Assembly (NCBI GenBank): GCA_037440125.1
Contig: JBBIUU010000070.1
Coordinates: 1 to 14,581 of the forward strand
Direction: 5' to 3'
Length of the DNA: 14,581 bases
Source of the DNA: JAKAJA01 sp037440125
GTDB lineage: Bacteria; Acidobacteriota; UBA4820; DSQY01
Shown here: piece by piece, positions 7,201 to 13,622 of the stretch
Position numbering within the stretch: position 1 is the first letter of the stretch
Layout: every line of letters starts with the position of its first letter
Translations under genes and position numbers: made by a program
The notes under the pieces: generated by a model
Databases searched by the model: none
What the model saw: the letters and a program-made list of their open reading frames with translations, nothing else
Told to the model about the DNA's origin: nothing

Positions 7201-7944
7201 TCAGGCGCCGGCTCGCTCCCGGGAGAGGTAGGCCTCGGTGGCGGCCACGTCGGCCGGCGTATCGACCGCGCACCCGGGCCACTCGACCTCGGCGGCGGCC
7301 ACGACGGCCCCGGCCTCGAGGGCGCGGAGTTGCTCCAGGGCCTCGGCGCGCTCCAGGAGGCCCTGGGGCGTGGCCACGAACCGTCCGAGGAAAACCTTGC
7401 GGAAGGCGTAGACACCCACGTGGCGCCAGAGAGGGACATCGCCGTAGGCCACGTCCCGCAGGAAGGGCACGGGGCTGCGGGAGAAATAGAGGCACCGCCC
7501 GCCCTCGCCCATGACCACCTTCACGACGTTGGGGTTCCCATAGTCCTCGCGGCTCCCGATGGGCGTCACGAGCGTTCCCAGATCGACCTCGGGCCGGGTC
7601 GCCATGAGGTCGAGGAGGCGCTCGAGCGCGTCGGGCACGAGGGCCGGCTCGTCGCCCTGCAGGTTGAGGACCACGTCGCAGTCCACCGCGCGGACGGCCT
7701 CCCAGGCTCGGTCGGACCCGGAGGGGCACGCGGGGGAGGTCATGGCGACCTCGGCGCCGAAGGCGCGCGCGGCCGAGGCGATCCGCTCGTCGTCCGTGGC
7801 GATGAGGACGCGGTCGATCCCCCGCGCTCCGGCGGCCCGCTCCCAGACCCACTGGATCATGGGGCGCCCCAAGATGGGCGCGATGGGCTTGCCGGGAAAC
7901 CTCGTGGACGCGTACCGCGCGGGGATGACGGCGACGACCTTCAA
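7201..7944 (-). CDS. kdsB: 3-deoxy-manno-octulosonate cytidylyltransferase (CMP-KDO synthase)
   Basis: A 247-residue cytoplasmic nucleotidyltransferase that makes CMP-KDO from CTP and KDO for the inner core of lipopolysaccharide. The N-terminal nucleotide loop IPARYASTRFPGKP is at residues 7-20, NLQGDEP (94-100) carries the metal-binding Asp, and NPNVVKVV, YFSRSPVPF, RHVGVYAF, LEQLRALEAG and VDTPADV follow in the usual order. Length equals the E. coli enzyme (248). The best start is TTG at 7942-7944: a strong GGAGGAG site lies 6 nt upstream and the protein then begins MKVVAVIPAR as in the family. The upstream in-frame GTG directly touches that site, and the far ATG at 8025 would add 27 unrelated residues. 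First gene of the leftward run; a TAGACT at 7964-7969 could be its -10, but the matching -35 is poor. Confidence 0.95.
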   Translation of the reverse strand: MKVVAVIPARYASTRFPGKPIAPILGRPMIQWVWERAAGARGIDRVLIATDDERIASAARAFGAEVAMTSPACPSGSDRAWEAVRAVDCDVVLNLQGDEPALVPDALERLLDLMATRPEVDLGTLVTPIGSREDYGNPNVVKVVMGEGGRCLYFSRSPVPFLRDVAYGDVPLWRHVGVYAFRKVFLGRFVATPQGLLERAEALEQLRALEAGAVVAAAEVEWPGCAVDTPADVAATEAYLSRERAGA

Positions 7945-7950
7945 GCGCAC

Positions 7951-7957
7951 CTCCTCC
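7951..7957 (-). promoter_or_regulatory. kdsB: Ribosome binding site that fixes the TTG start of kdsB
   Basis: GGAGGAG on the minus strand with a 6-nt gap to TTG (7942-7944). The alternative GTG lies immediately beside this site with no gap, which makes the TTG the more credible start. Confidence 0.75.
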
Positions 7958-8018
7958 GGGACGAGTCTAGCAGATGCCCCCGTGGGCGACCACGCCCGGG
8001 GAGGGCCCCGCGGCACCC

Positions 8019-8046
8019 TTGACACCCCGCGCCGTGGAGGTACAAT
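8019..8046 (+). promoter_or_regulatory. Sigma70-type promoter of the lipoprotein-gap-pgk unit
   Basis: A perfect -35 TTGACA (8019-8024) and near-perfect -10 TACAAT (8041-8046) are separated by 16 nt. The predicted transcript starts near 8053, giving a leader of roughly 85 nt before the lipoprotein ATG at 8137. It is the best promoter match in the window and faces away from kdsB. Confidence 0.8.
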
Positions 8047-8070
8047 TGCTTACGTGGCAGAGAGTTGACG

Positions 8071-8099
8071 CGCCCCGGCCCGCGACACGCACCGGGGCG
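8071..8099 (+). promoter_or_regulatory. Inverted repeat in the leader of the lipoprotein transcript
   Basis: CGCCCCGG (8071-8078) and CCGGGGCG (8092-8099) form a perfect 8-bp stem with a 13-nt loop, downstream of the predicted start of transcription and 37 nt before the ATG. No T-run follows, so it is not a terminator. It may stabilise the messenger or affect translation. Confidence 0.5.
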
Positions 8100-8136
8100 T
8101 ATCCGCGAGGGGGTTCCCGCCCGTTTGGAGGTTTCG

Positions 8137-8967
8137 ATGCGATTCCGATCCTGGACCATCCTGCTCGTCGCGGCGGCGCTCGTCGCGGGCCTGGGTTGCG
8201 CCAAGCCGGCGAAGGTCACCCTCTCGCCCAAACAGCTGGTCCTCAACGACGCGGGCGGGAGCAAGACCCTGACCGCCGCCGTCTTCGACAAGAAGGACCG
8301 GCCCATGGAGAAGGCAGAGGTCAAGTTCACCTCCTCGGCTCCCGAGATCGCCGAAATCGACGCCACGGGCAAGGTCACCGCACGGGGTTCCGGCGAGGCC
8401 ACCGTCACGGCCACCTCGGGGAAGGTCTCCGGCGAAGCGAAGGTCATCGTCCACATCGTCTCCTCCCTGAAGTTCGACGCCGTCGAGGGGATGGTCAACG
8501 GACCCTCGGGGGAGATCGTCGTGATGAAGGTCTCCGGTGAGAACGAGCGGGGCGAGGCCGCCGATCTCGCGGGCCTGAGCTTCAAGTCGTCGGCCCCCGA
8601 GGTCGCCACCATCGACAAGGACGGCCAGCTGACCCTGCTCACCTCGGGAAAGACCACCCTCGAGGCGGCCATCGGCAAGTCCAGGGCGGAGCTCCCCATC
8701 GAGGTCCACGTCCTCGTGCCCGCGGCCATCAAGGTCCCCGTCCCCGCCGTGCAGACCCTGCAGGTGGGCGACAAGGCCAAGCTGGACGCCACGGTCATCT
8801 CGGACCTCGGCGGCCCCATGAAGGTCCCGCTCGCCTGCACGAGTTCGGCGCCCAACGTCGCCACCGTGGAGGCCGACGGCACCGTCACCGCACTGGCCAG
8901 GGGATCGACCGAGATCACCATCGTGGCCGGGACGGCCAAGAACACCCTCAAGGTGGTCGTCCGCTGA
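8137..8967 (+). CDS. Lipoprotein with three Big2-like Ig repeats
   Basis: A 276-residue exported lipoprotein. The start MRFRSWTILLVAAALVAGLGC holds a signal peptide and lipobox with the lipidated Cys at residue 21; GGAG lies 6 nt before this ATG, so the upstream in-frame ATG at 8065 is rejected. The mature part is made only of three bacterial Ig-like (Big2) repeats. Each carries a core SSAPxhAxh(D/E)xxGxhT, starting at residues 66, 151 and 236, so the period is exactly 85 residues. Big2 domains are common in surface adhesins and envelope proteins. No enzymatic motif or anchoring domain other than the lipid is seen. It precedes gap by 39 nt on the same strand under a strong promoter, and no terminator separates them, so cotranscription with glycolytic genes is likely though functionally odd. 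The binding partner is unknown. Confidence 0.85.
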   Translation: MRFRSWTILLVAAALVAGLGCAKPAKVTLSPKQLVLNDAGGSKTLTAAVFDKKDRPMEKAEVKFTSSAPEIAEIDATGKVTARGSGEATVTATSGKVSGEAKVIVHIVSSLKFDAVEGMVNGPSGEIVVMKVSGENERGEAADLAGLSFKSSAPEVATIDKDGQLTLLTSGKTTLEAAIGKSRAELPIEVHVLVPAAIKVPVPAVQTLQVGDKAKLDATVISDLGGPMKVPLACTSSAPNVATVEADGTVTALARGSTEITIVAGTAKNTLKVVVR

Positions 8968-9006
8968 CCCGCCCGCGCTAGACGCTCGCGCGCTCCCGGA
9001 GGATCC

Positions 9007-9990
9007 ATGCGCGTCGGAATCAACGGCCTCGGCCGAATCGGCCGGGGACTCTTCAAGTCGCTGATCGGAGACCCGCGCGTGGAGGTCGCCGCCCTCAACG
9101 ACGTGGCCGAGAGCCCGGTCCTGGCCCACCTCCTCAACCACGACTCCTACTACCGCGCCTGGGACCACCGCGCGGAGGCCTCGGCGACGGGCCTCGTGGT
9201 GGACGGCCGCGGGACGCCCCTCTTCCGGCGAGCCTCCCCTGCGGAGATCCCATGGGACGACGCGGGCGTGGAGCTCGTGGTGGACGCCACGGGCCGGTTC
9301 AAAGACCGCGCCTCCCTCGAGGGGCACGGACGGCCCGCTGTCCTCACCGCCTCGAGCCGCCACGTGGACCGCCAGATCGTCTACGGCGTCAACCACGAGA
9401 GCATCGGCCCCGGCGACCGCATCCTCTCGGCCACCTCGTGCACGACCCACTGCATCGTGCCTCCCGTCCACGCGCTCGTCCGCCGGTTCGGCTGCAGCTC
9501 CCTCTGGTTCAACACGGTCCACTGCTACAACGTGAGCCAGCCCCTCGTGGACGCGCCCCTCAAAGACCTTCGCCGCGCGCGGGCGGGGGCGCTCAACCTC
9601 ATCCCCACGACCACGAGCGCCTCGGTCTCGGTGGAGGCCGTGCTGCCCGCCCTCGCGGGGAAGGTCCACGGGATGGCCGTGCGCGTTCCCGCCCCCGCGG
9701 TGTCGCTCACGGAGATCACCCTCGCCGCCGAGCGTCCCGTGGACCGCGCCGCGGCCCTCGCCGCCCTCGAGGAGGCCGCCGCGGGGGACCTGAAGGGAAT
9801 CCTGGCGATCAGCCGCGAGCAGCTCGTCTCGCAGGATTTCGTGGGGCACACCGCCTCGTCGGTCGTGGACGCCCCTCTCGTGGAAGCGGCGGACGGCATG
9901 GTCCGCCTCATCGCGTGGTACGACAACGAGGCCGGCTACGTGGCCCGCCTCGTGGACCTTCTTACCTACCTCAGCGGGAGGCACTCATGA
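9007..9990 (+). CDS. gap: Glyceraldehyde-3-phosphate dehydrogenase, divergent type
   Basis: A 327-residue NAD-dependent GAPDH-family enzyme that would oxidise glyceraldehyde 3-phosphate to 1,3-bisphosphoglycerate. The Rossmann motif GINGLGRIGR (4-13) and ND at 31-32 suit NAD. The catalytic Cys145 in SATSCTTHC and His172 in TVHCYN are 27 residues apart, as in classical GAPDH; DLRRARAGALNLIP and MAVRVPAPAVSLTEI are conserved. Several nearly invariant positions differ: CTTN reads CTTH, the phosphate-site TGAAK reads TSASV, HAYT reads HCYN, and DNEWGY reads DNEAGY. Both catalytic residues are kept, so activity is plausible, but substrate preference (for example erythrose 4-phosphate) cannot be excluded. 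ATG follows GGAGG by 4 nt. Its TGA stop overlaps the pgk start as ATGA, which ties it to glycolysis or gluconeogenesis. Confidence 0.9.
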   Translation: MRVGINGLGRIGRGLFKSLIGDPRVEVAALNDVAESPVLAHLLNHDSYYRAWDHRAEASATGLVVDGRGTPLFRRASPAEIPWDDAGVELVVDATGRFKDRASLEGHGRPAVLTASSRHVDRQIVYGVNHESIGPGDRILSATSCTTHCIVPPVHALVRRFGCSSLWFNTVHCYNVSQPLVDAPLKDLRRARAGALNLIPTTTSASVSVEAVLPALAGKVHGMAVRVPAPAVSLTEITLAAERPVDRAAALAALEEAAAGDLKGILAISREQLVSQDFVGHTASSVVDAPLVEAADGMVRLIAWYDNEAGYVARLVDLLTYLSGRHS

Positions 9991-11177
9991 GCGCTTACCT
10001 GTCGGTTCGAGACCTGCCCGTCGAGGGCAGGAGGGTGTTCCTCCGGCTGGACCTCAACGTGCCCGTCAAGGGCGGCAAGATCGTCGACGACACGCGGATC
10101 CGCGCGGCGATCCCCACCCTCATGCATCTCCTGGACCGCCGGGCGAAGATCGTGGCGTGCTCGCACATGGGGCGGCCCAAGGGCCAGCGCGTCCCCGAGA
10201 TGTCCCTGGCTCCCGTGGCCGAGCGGCTGAGGGAGCTCCTGCCCGGCGTGGCCATCCTCTTCGCCCCCGACGTGGTGGGCCCCGACGCGGCCGCCAAGGC
10301 CGGCGCGCTCGGCGAGGGGCAGATCCTCCTCCTGGAGAACATCCGCTACGAGCCCGGCGAGACCAAGGGCGACGCGGAGCTCGCGGCGAAGGTCCGCGCG
10401 CTCGCCGACACCTACGTGAGCGACGCTTTCGGCGCCGTTCACCGCGCGCACGCCTCCGTCTGCGCGGCCGCCAGGCTCTTCCCCGAGGCCGCCGCGGGCT
10501 TCCTCCTCGAGAAGGAAGTGGAGTATCTCGAGGACCGCCTCGGCTCCCCCGAGCGGCCCTACGCGGCCTTCCTCGGCGGCGCCAAGGTCTCGGACAAGAT
10601 CCCCGTGCTCACGAAGCTCGCCGGGAAGGTGGACCACCTCTGCATCGGCGGCGCCATGGCCTACACCTTCCTCGCCGCGCAGGGGAAGGCCTCCGGCAGG
10701 AGCCTCATGGAACCCGACCTCGTGGCCACGTGCGCAACCATCTTGAAGGATGCGGCGGCCCGGGGCGTGAACCTCCTCCTCCCCGTGGACCACCGCGCAG
10801 CGGCCTTCATCGAGGAGGAGCGCGAGGTCTTCACGGTTACCGCCGAAGCTTTCCCGGCGGATCTCTGCGGGTTCGACATCGGCCCCGAAACGGGGAGGCT
10901 CTACGCGGAGGTCGCCGCCAGGAGCCGGACCATCTTCTGGAACGGCCCCATGGGCGTCTTCGAGCGCGCGCCCTTCGCGGAGGGGACCCTGTCATTGGCT
11001 CGGGCCGTGGCCGAGTCGAAGGCCGTGTCGGTGATCGGTGGCGGCGATTCGGTCTCCGCGGTCCACAAGGCCGGCGTCGCCGACCGCATCAGCCACATCT
11101 CCACGGGGGGCGGCGCGTCCCTCGAACTCCTCGCCGGCGGGACGCTGCCCGGGCTGGAAGTGCTCACGAAGAAATAG
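9987..11177 (+). CDS. pgk: Phosphoglycerate kinase
   Basis: A 396-residue monomeric kinase that transfers phosphate from 1,3-bisphosphoglycerate to ADP, using the product of the preceding gap gene. Signature regions are intact: RVFLRLDLNVPVKGGKIVDDTRIRAAIPT (about 15-43), CSHMGRPKG (about 57-65), LLLENIRYEPGE (about 114-125), FGAVHRAHAS, AAFLGGAKVSDKI, FWNGPMGVFE, and the nucleotide loop VIGGGDSVSA with HISTGGGASLELL near the C-terminus. Length is normal. The start ATG (9987-9989) overlaps the gap stop by 4 nt, with GGGAGG 5 nt upstream; reading further upstream in this frame only crosses gap out of frame. It ends in TAG, after which an octamer tract starts at once, and a bidirectional terminator closes the unit. 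Confidence 0.98.
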   Translation: MSAYLSVRDLPVEGRRVFLRLDLNVPVKGGKIVDDTRIRAAIPTLMHLLDRRAKIVACSHMGRPKGQRVPEMSLAPVAERLRELLPGVAILFAPDVVGPDAAAKAGALGEGQILLLENIRYEPGETKGDAELAAKVRALADTYVSDAFGAVHRAHASVCAAARLFPEAAAGFLLEKEVEYLEDRLGSPERPYAAFLGGAKVSDKIPVLTKLAGKVDHLCIGGAMAYTFLAAQGKASGRSLMEPDLVATCATILKDAAARGVNLLLPVDHRAAAFIEEEREVFTVTAEAFPADLCGFDIGPETGRLYAEVAARSRTIFWNGPMGVFERAPFAEGTLSLARAVAESKAVSVIGGGDSVSAVHKAGVADRISHISTGGGASLELLAGGTLPGLEVLTKK

Positions 11178-11201
11178 AGCTGGGGAACTGGAGAGCTGGA
11201 G
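11178..11201 (+). repeat. Octamer tract directly after the pgk stop codon
   Basis: AGCTGGGG, AACTGGAG, AGCTGGAG follow TAG (11175-11177) with no gap. The word and phase match the tract after the MBL gene stop (1762-1785), although pgk is on the opposite strand, so the tract follows the direction of the gene. Confidence 0.85.
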
Positions 11202-11240
11202 CGAGAGCAGACACATCAACGTGATCGCAAGTGGACCAGC

Positions 11241-11273
11241 AAAAAGGGGCGGCCAGACGGCCGCCCCTTTTCT
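11241..11273. terminator. Bidirectional intrinsic terminator between pgk and the LysM gene
   Basis: GGGGCGGCC (11246-11254), a 4-nt loop AGAC, and GGCCGCCCC (11259-11267) form a perfect 9-bp stem. TTTT follows on the plus strand and AAAAA precedes it, so each strand reads stem then T-run. It ends both the lipoprotein-gap-pgk unit and the convergent LysM gene (stop at 11294). Confidence 0.92.
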
Positions 11274-11293
11274 GCGTTCCTAGAGAGCGGGGC

Positions 11294-12721
11294 TTACTCG
11301 GCCATGACCCAATCGCCGTAGAAGATCTCGACGGCGCTCGTGATGACCTTGACGCACGACGTGTTGGGCTCGGTGGTGAGCACCACCGCCTCCCCGATGT
11401 ACATGGGGATCGACTTCACGCCAGGTCCGGGGGGCGTGGGCGTGTAGGGCACCTGGAGGGCCGAGGGATCGGCCGTGGGCGCTGCGCTGCTGGCCACCAT
11501 GGCATCGCCCTGCGGGCCCACGTCGCTGCCCGTCTTGGCCGTCCCCACCTTGCGCGGGCGGAAGAGGTCCTTCGGGCCGGCGTCGAGCTTCTGCTGGCGG
11601 AAGAGGTCGTTGGTCGTCTGGGTCAGGCTCCCCTGGGCCGCCGGGTAGCGGAAGATCCAGAGCTTGTCGCCAGGGATGAGCTGCGCCTTCGATCCGAGGT
11701 CGATGTAGAGGAGGTTGGCTTCTCCCGTGACCTCGAGGCGGTACTCGGACCAGACCACGCGGCCCGTGGCTTTGTGGGTGTCTTCGAGTTGGAGGGGCAG
11801 GCTAGGGCTGCGTTTCACGTCCCAGGGGATCGGGATCGGGGTCCACGGTACGAGCACGTTGCCCATGTAGATCTCGTCGCAGGACTCCACGATCTCGGCG
11901 ATGCAGGTGTGCTCCTGGACCGCCAGCACTTTCACCGCGCCGGTTCTCTTGACGTAGGTGCCGATCGCCTTGCCGGTGACCGGGTGGGAGACGGTCTGCC
12001 CGACGCGGAGCACCATGAGCTTGTCGCCCGGCTGGTGACCCTCGGCCTTGCCCTCGTTGAGGTAGACCACGTCGCCCTTGGCCCACCCGGCGGTCTCGGC
12101 GCGCTGGCTCGAGAGGATCGTCAGGTGAGGCATCTTGAAGTTCTGGGTGATGAAGCCGGAGCAGTAGACGTCGGAGAAGTTGATGGGAGGCTGGGGAGCT
12201 TCGGCCTCGATCGCCATCCCCGTGTCCGAAGGCGGCGCGGGCTGGGCCTCGGGAAGCGTCTCCGGCTCGAGCGGCGTGGCCTCGGATACGACCTGCGGGC
12301 GGGTGATCAGGAGCGGGTCCCCGGGGTAGATCCAGTGGGCGTCCTTGATGTAGCTGTTCTGGTCCCAGATCTGGGGCCAGAGCATCCACGTACCGAGCTT
12401 CTGCTGCGCCAGCTGCGAGAGGGTGTCGCCCTTCTGGATGACGTACCAGTCGGGACCCGTGGCGTTGGCCGGGGGCTCGTAGGGCGTCCAGTGGCCCTCG
12501 CCCACCTGCCTCAGGCCCTTGGGAGGAACGGCCGAACCCTTGTAGGTCTTGGCCTTCTGCTGCATCTCCGCCGGCACCTGGGGCGCCGCGGGGGCGGCTT
12601 TGGTTTCTGCGGGTGCCGCTTTGTCGCCCGTGGGCTCGGACTGTGCCGGGAGGTTCGTGGCAAAGCCCAGGGCCATCACGGCGGGAAGGACGAGTGAGAA
12701 CAACCTTATCCCATTTCGCAT
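11294..12721 (-). CDS. Secreted LysM-domain protein
   Basis: A 475-residue exported protein. Signal peptide MRNGIRLFSLVLPAVMALGFATNLPAQS has likely cleavage near residue 28. A Pro/Ala-rich linker leads to one LysM domain at about 91-140 (WYVIQKGDTLSQLAQQKLG through IYPGDPLLI), which binds glycan chains of peptidoglycan. A second Pro/Glu-rich linker follows. The C-terminal half holds two related units: one at about 216-292 (VVYLNEGKAEGHQPGDKLMVLR to DEIYMGNVLV) and one at about 335-473 (LLYIDLGSKAQLIPGDKLWIFR to VEIFYGDWVM), the latter split by a low-complexity insert at about 361-437. These look like small beta-barrel modules similar in style to the FlgT C-terminal region, but I cannot name them firmly. 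Start ATG follows GAGGGAGAG. Its own promoter is at 12761-12789. A periplasmic, cell-wall-associated role is likely; no catalytic motif is seen. Confidence 0.85.
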   Translation of the reverse strand: MRNGIRLFSLVLPAVMALGFATNLPAQSEPTGDKAAPAETKAAPAAPQVPAEMQQKAKTYKGSAVPPKGLRQVGEGHWTPYEPPANATGPDWYVIQKGDTLSQLAQQKLGTWMLWPQIWDQNSYIKDAHWIYPGDPLLITRPQVVSEATPLEPETLPEAQPAPPSDTGMAIEAEAPQPPINFSDVYCSGFITQNFKMPHLTILSSQRAETAGWAKGDVVYLNEGKAEGHQPGDKLMVLRVGQTVSHPVTGKAIGTYVKRTGAVKVLAVQEHTCIAEIVESCDEIYMGNVLVPWTPIPIPWDVKRSPSLPLQLEDTHKATGRVVWSEYRLEVTGEANLLYIDLGSKAQLIPGDKLWIFRYPAAQGSLTQTTNDLFRQQKLDAGPKDLFRPRKVGTAKTGSDVGPQGDAMVASSAAPTADPSALQVPYTPTPPGPGVKSIPMYIGEAVVLTTEPNTSCVKVITSAVEIFYGDWVMAE

Positions 12722-12760
12722 CGGTCTCTCCCTCTGACGCGAGTCCTTAAACCCACGGGG

Positions 12761-12789
12761 AGTCTAGCGGAGCCAGATTGGAAAGTCAA
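12761..12789 (-). promoter_or_regulatory. Promoter of the LysM gene
   Basis: On the minus strand TTGACT (12784-12789) and TAGACT (12761-12766) are spaced by 17 nt. The expected start is near 12753, giving a leader of about 30 nt that holds the ribosome site. Confidence 0.65.
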
Positions 12790-12909
12790 GCGTTTATTTG
12801 TCTTTCCCCCACATAGTTCATCCACTAGGTGAAGCATCCCCTCCTCGTCTGTTCTTCGTTAAAGATAATGATGCAAGCCTATCCCCGTCAAGCCACGAGG
12901 ATTCAGGCC

Positions 12910-12955
12910 GGGGAGAGCGGTCCCCTGCCCGGAGGGCTTTCGAGCGCTCCGGGCA
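12910..12955. repeat. Back-to-back hairpins with a 30-bp TTCG palindrome (REP-like)
   Basis: TGCCCGGAG (12926-12934) pairs with CTCCGGGCA (12947-12955); inside it, after one G-G mismatch, GCT pairs with AGC around a TTCG tetraloop, so all 30 nt are symmetric. Directly adjoining is GGGGA/TCCCC (12910-12914 with 12921-12925, 6-nt loop). No T-run follows either stem, so it is not an ordinary terminator. It lies 28 nt past the pth stop. The form resembles REP/BIME elements of other bacteria; no transposase of that type is in the window. Confidence 0.6.
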
Positions 12956-12983
12956 TCCGCGTAATCCATTGACCCAATGTGAC

Positions 12984-13607
12984 TTACTCAGATTTTTGTG
13001 AACCGTCCGGCGCATCCGCCGTCGGTGTCACAGACCGCCGGTTGTAACGGTTCATCGCCATGGTGAAGCCCGTGATGACCGCCGAGAGCGCAGCCTCGGC
13101 CGCGAGCTGCGCGCTCTCGCCGAGGGCGTCCCATCGCTCCGGGCCGAGGGGCGAGAGGAGGTAGTCCACGTTCTCGTGCTTGGCGACCTCGGGGTCCTTG
13201 ATCCCCACGCGGATTCTGGGGAAATCGCCCGAGCCGAGGTGCTCGAGGATCGACTCCATCCCGTGGTGGCCGCCCGCACCGCCCGAAGCGCGGAGGCGCA
13301 CCTGGCCGAAGGGCAGGTCGAGGTCGTCGTAGCAGACCACGAGGCGGTCCAGGGGGAGGCCCGTGCGGCGGAGCCAGAGCTCCACGGCCTCGCCCGACCG
13401 GTTCATGTAGGTGAGGGGTTTGAGGAGGAGGACGGAGCGCCCGCGCCATCGGCACTCGGAGAGCGCCGCGTCGCCGCGCACGGAAAAGCGCGGGCCCTTG
13501 CAGAGGGCCCGCGCCCGGTCGATCACTTCGAATCCCGCGTTGTGGGGGCTCCGGTGGTATTCGTCGCCGGGGTTGCCCAGCCCCACCAGGAGGACGTCCG
13601 CGTCCAT
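12984..13607 (-). CDS. pth: Peptidyl-tRNA hydrolase
   Basis: A 207-residue cytoplasmic esterase that frees tRNA from prematurely released peptidyl-tRNA. The N-terminal VGLGNPGDEYHRSPHNAGF carries Asn12 and the catalytic His22. KPLTYMNRSG (Asn69), YDDLDLPFG (Asp96) and GGAGGHHGMESI (His114) follow in the normal order. Two departures from the usual text are seen: TRHN reads SPHN before the catalytic His, and GHNG reads GHHG, so the Asn next to His114 is replaced by His. Variation at that second position occurs in other Pth proteins as well. The start ATG lies 15 nt after the rplY stop with only a weak ribosome site, so translation may depend on coupling to rplY. The rplY-pth order is a classic pair. 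Ends in TAA. Confidence 0.95.
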   Translation of the reverse strand: MDADVLLVGLGNPGDEYHRSPHNAGFEVIDRARALCKGPRFSVRGDAALSECRWRGRSVLLLKPLTYMNRSGEAVELWLRRTGLPLDRLVVCYDDLDLPFGQVRLRASGGAGGHHGMESILEHLGSGDFPRIRVGIKDPEVAKHENVDYLLSPLGPERWDALGESAQLAAEAALSAVITGFTMAMNRYNRRSVTPTADAPDGSQKSE

Positions 13608-13622
13608 GGACCGACGGCAGGG

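Noticed and set aside
5701..8022. 773-codon plus-strand open frame
   Set aside because: It lies opposite ade, the Nif3-family gene and kdsB, has no family motif, and is rich in His/Arg/Gly/Glu as expected for the antisense of GC-biased codons.
8050..9984. 644-codon minus-strand open frame opposite the lipoprotein and gap
   Set aside because: Pure antisense shadow with no recognisable domain; both plus-strand genes have clear families, ribosome sites and a promoter.
11231..12697. 488-codon plus-strand open frame opposite the LysM gene
   Set aside because: It crosses the terminator, has repeated Val/Gly/Asp/Arg antisense composition and no signal or motif.
12798..13015. Short open frames on both strands between the LysM gene and pth
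   Set aside because: They overlap the palindrome and the end of pth, lack ribosome sites and have repeat-like composition.
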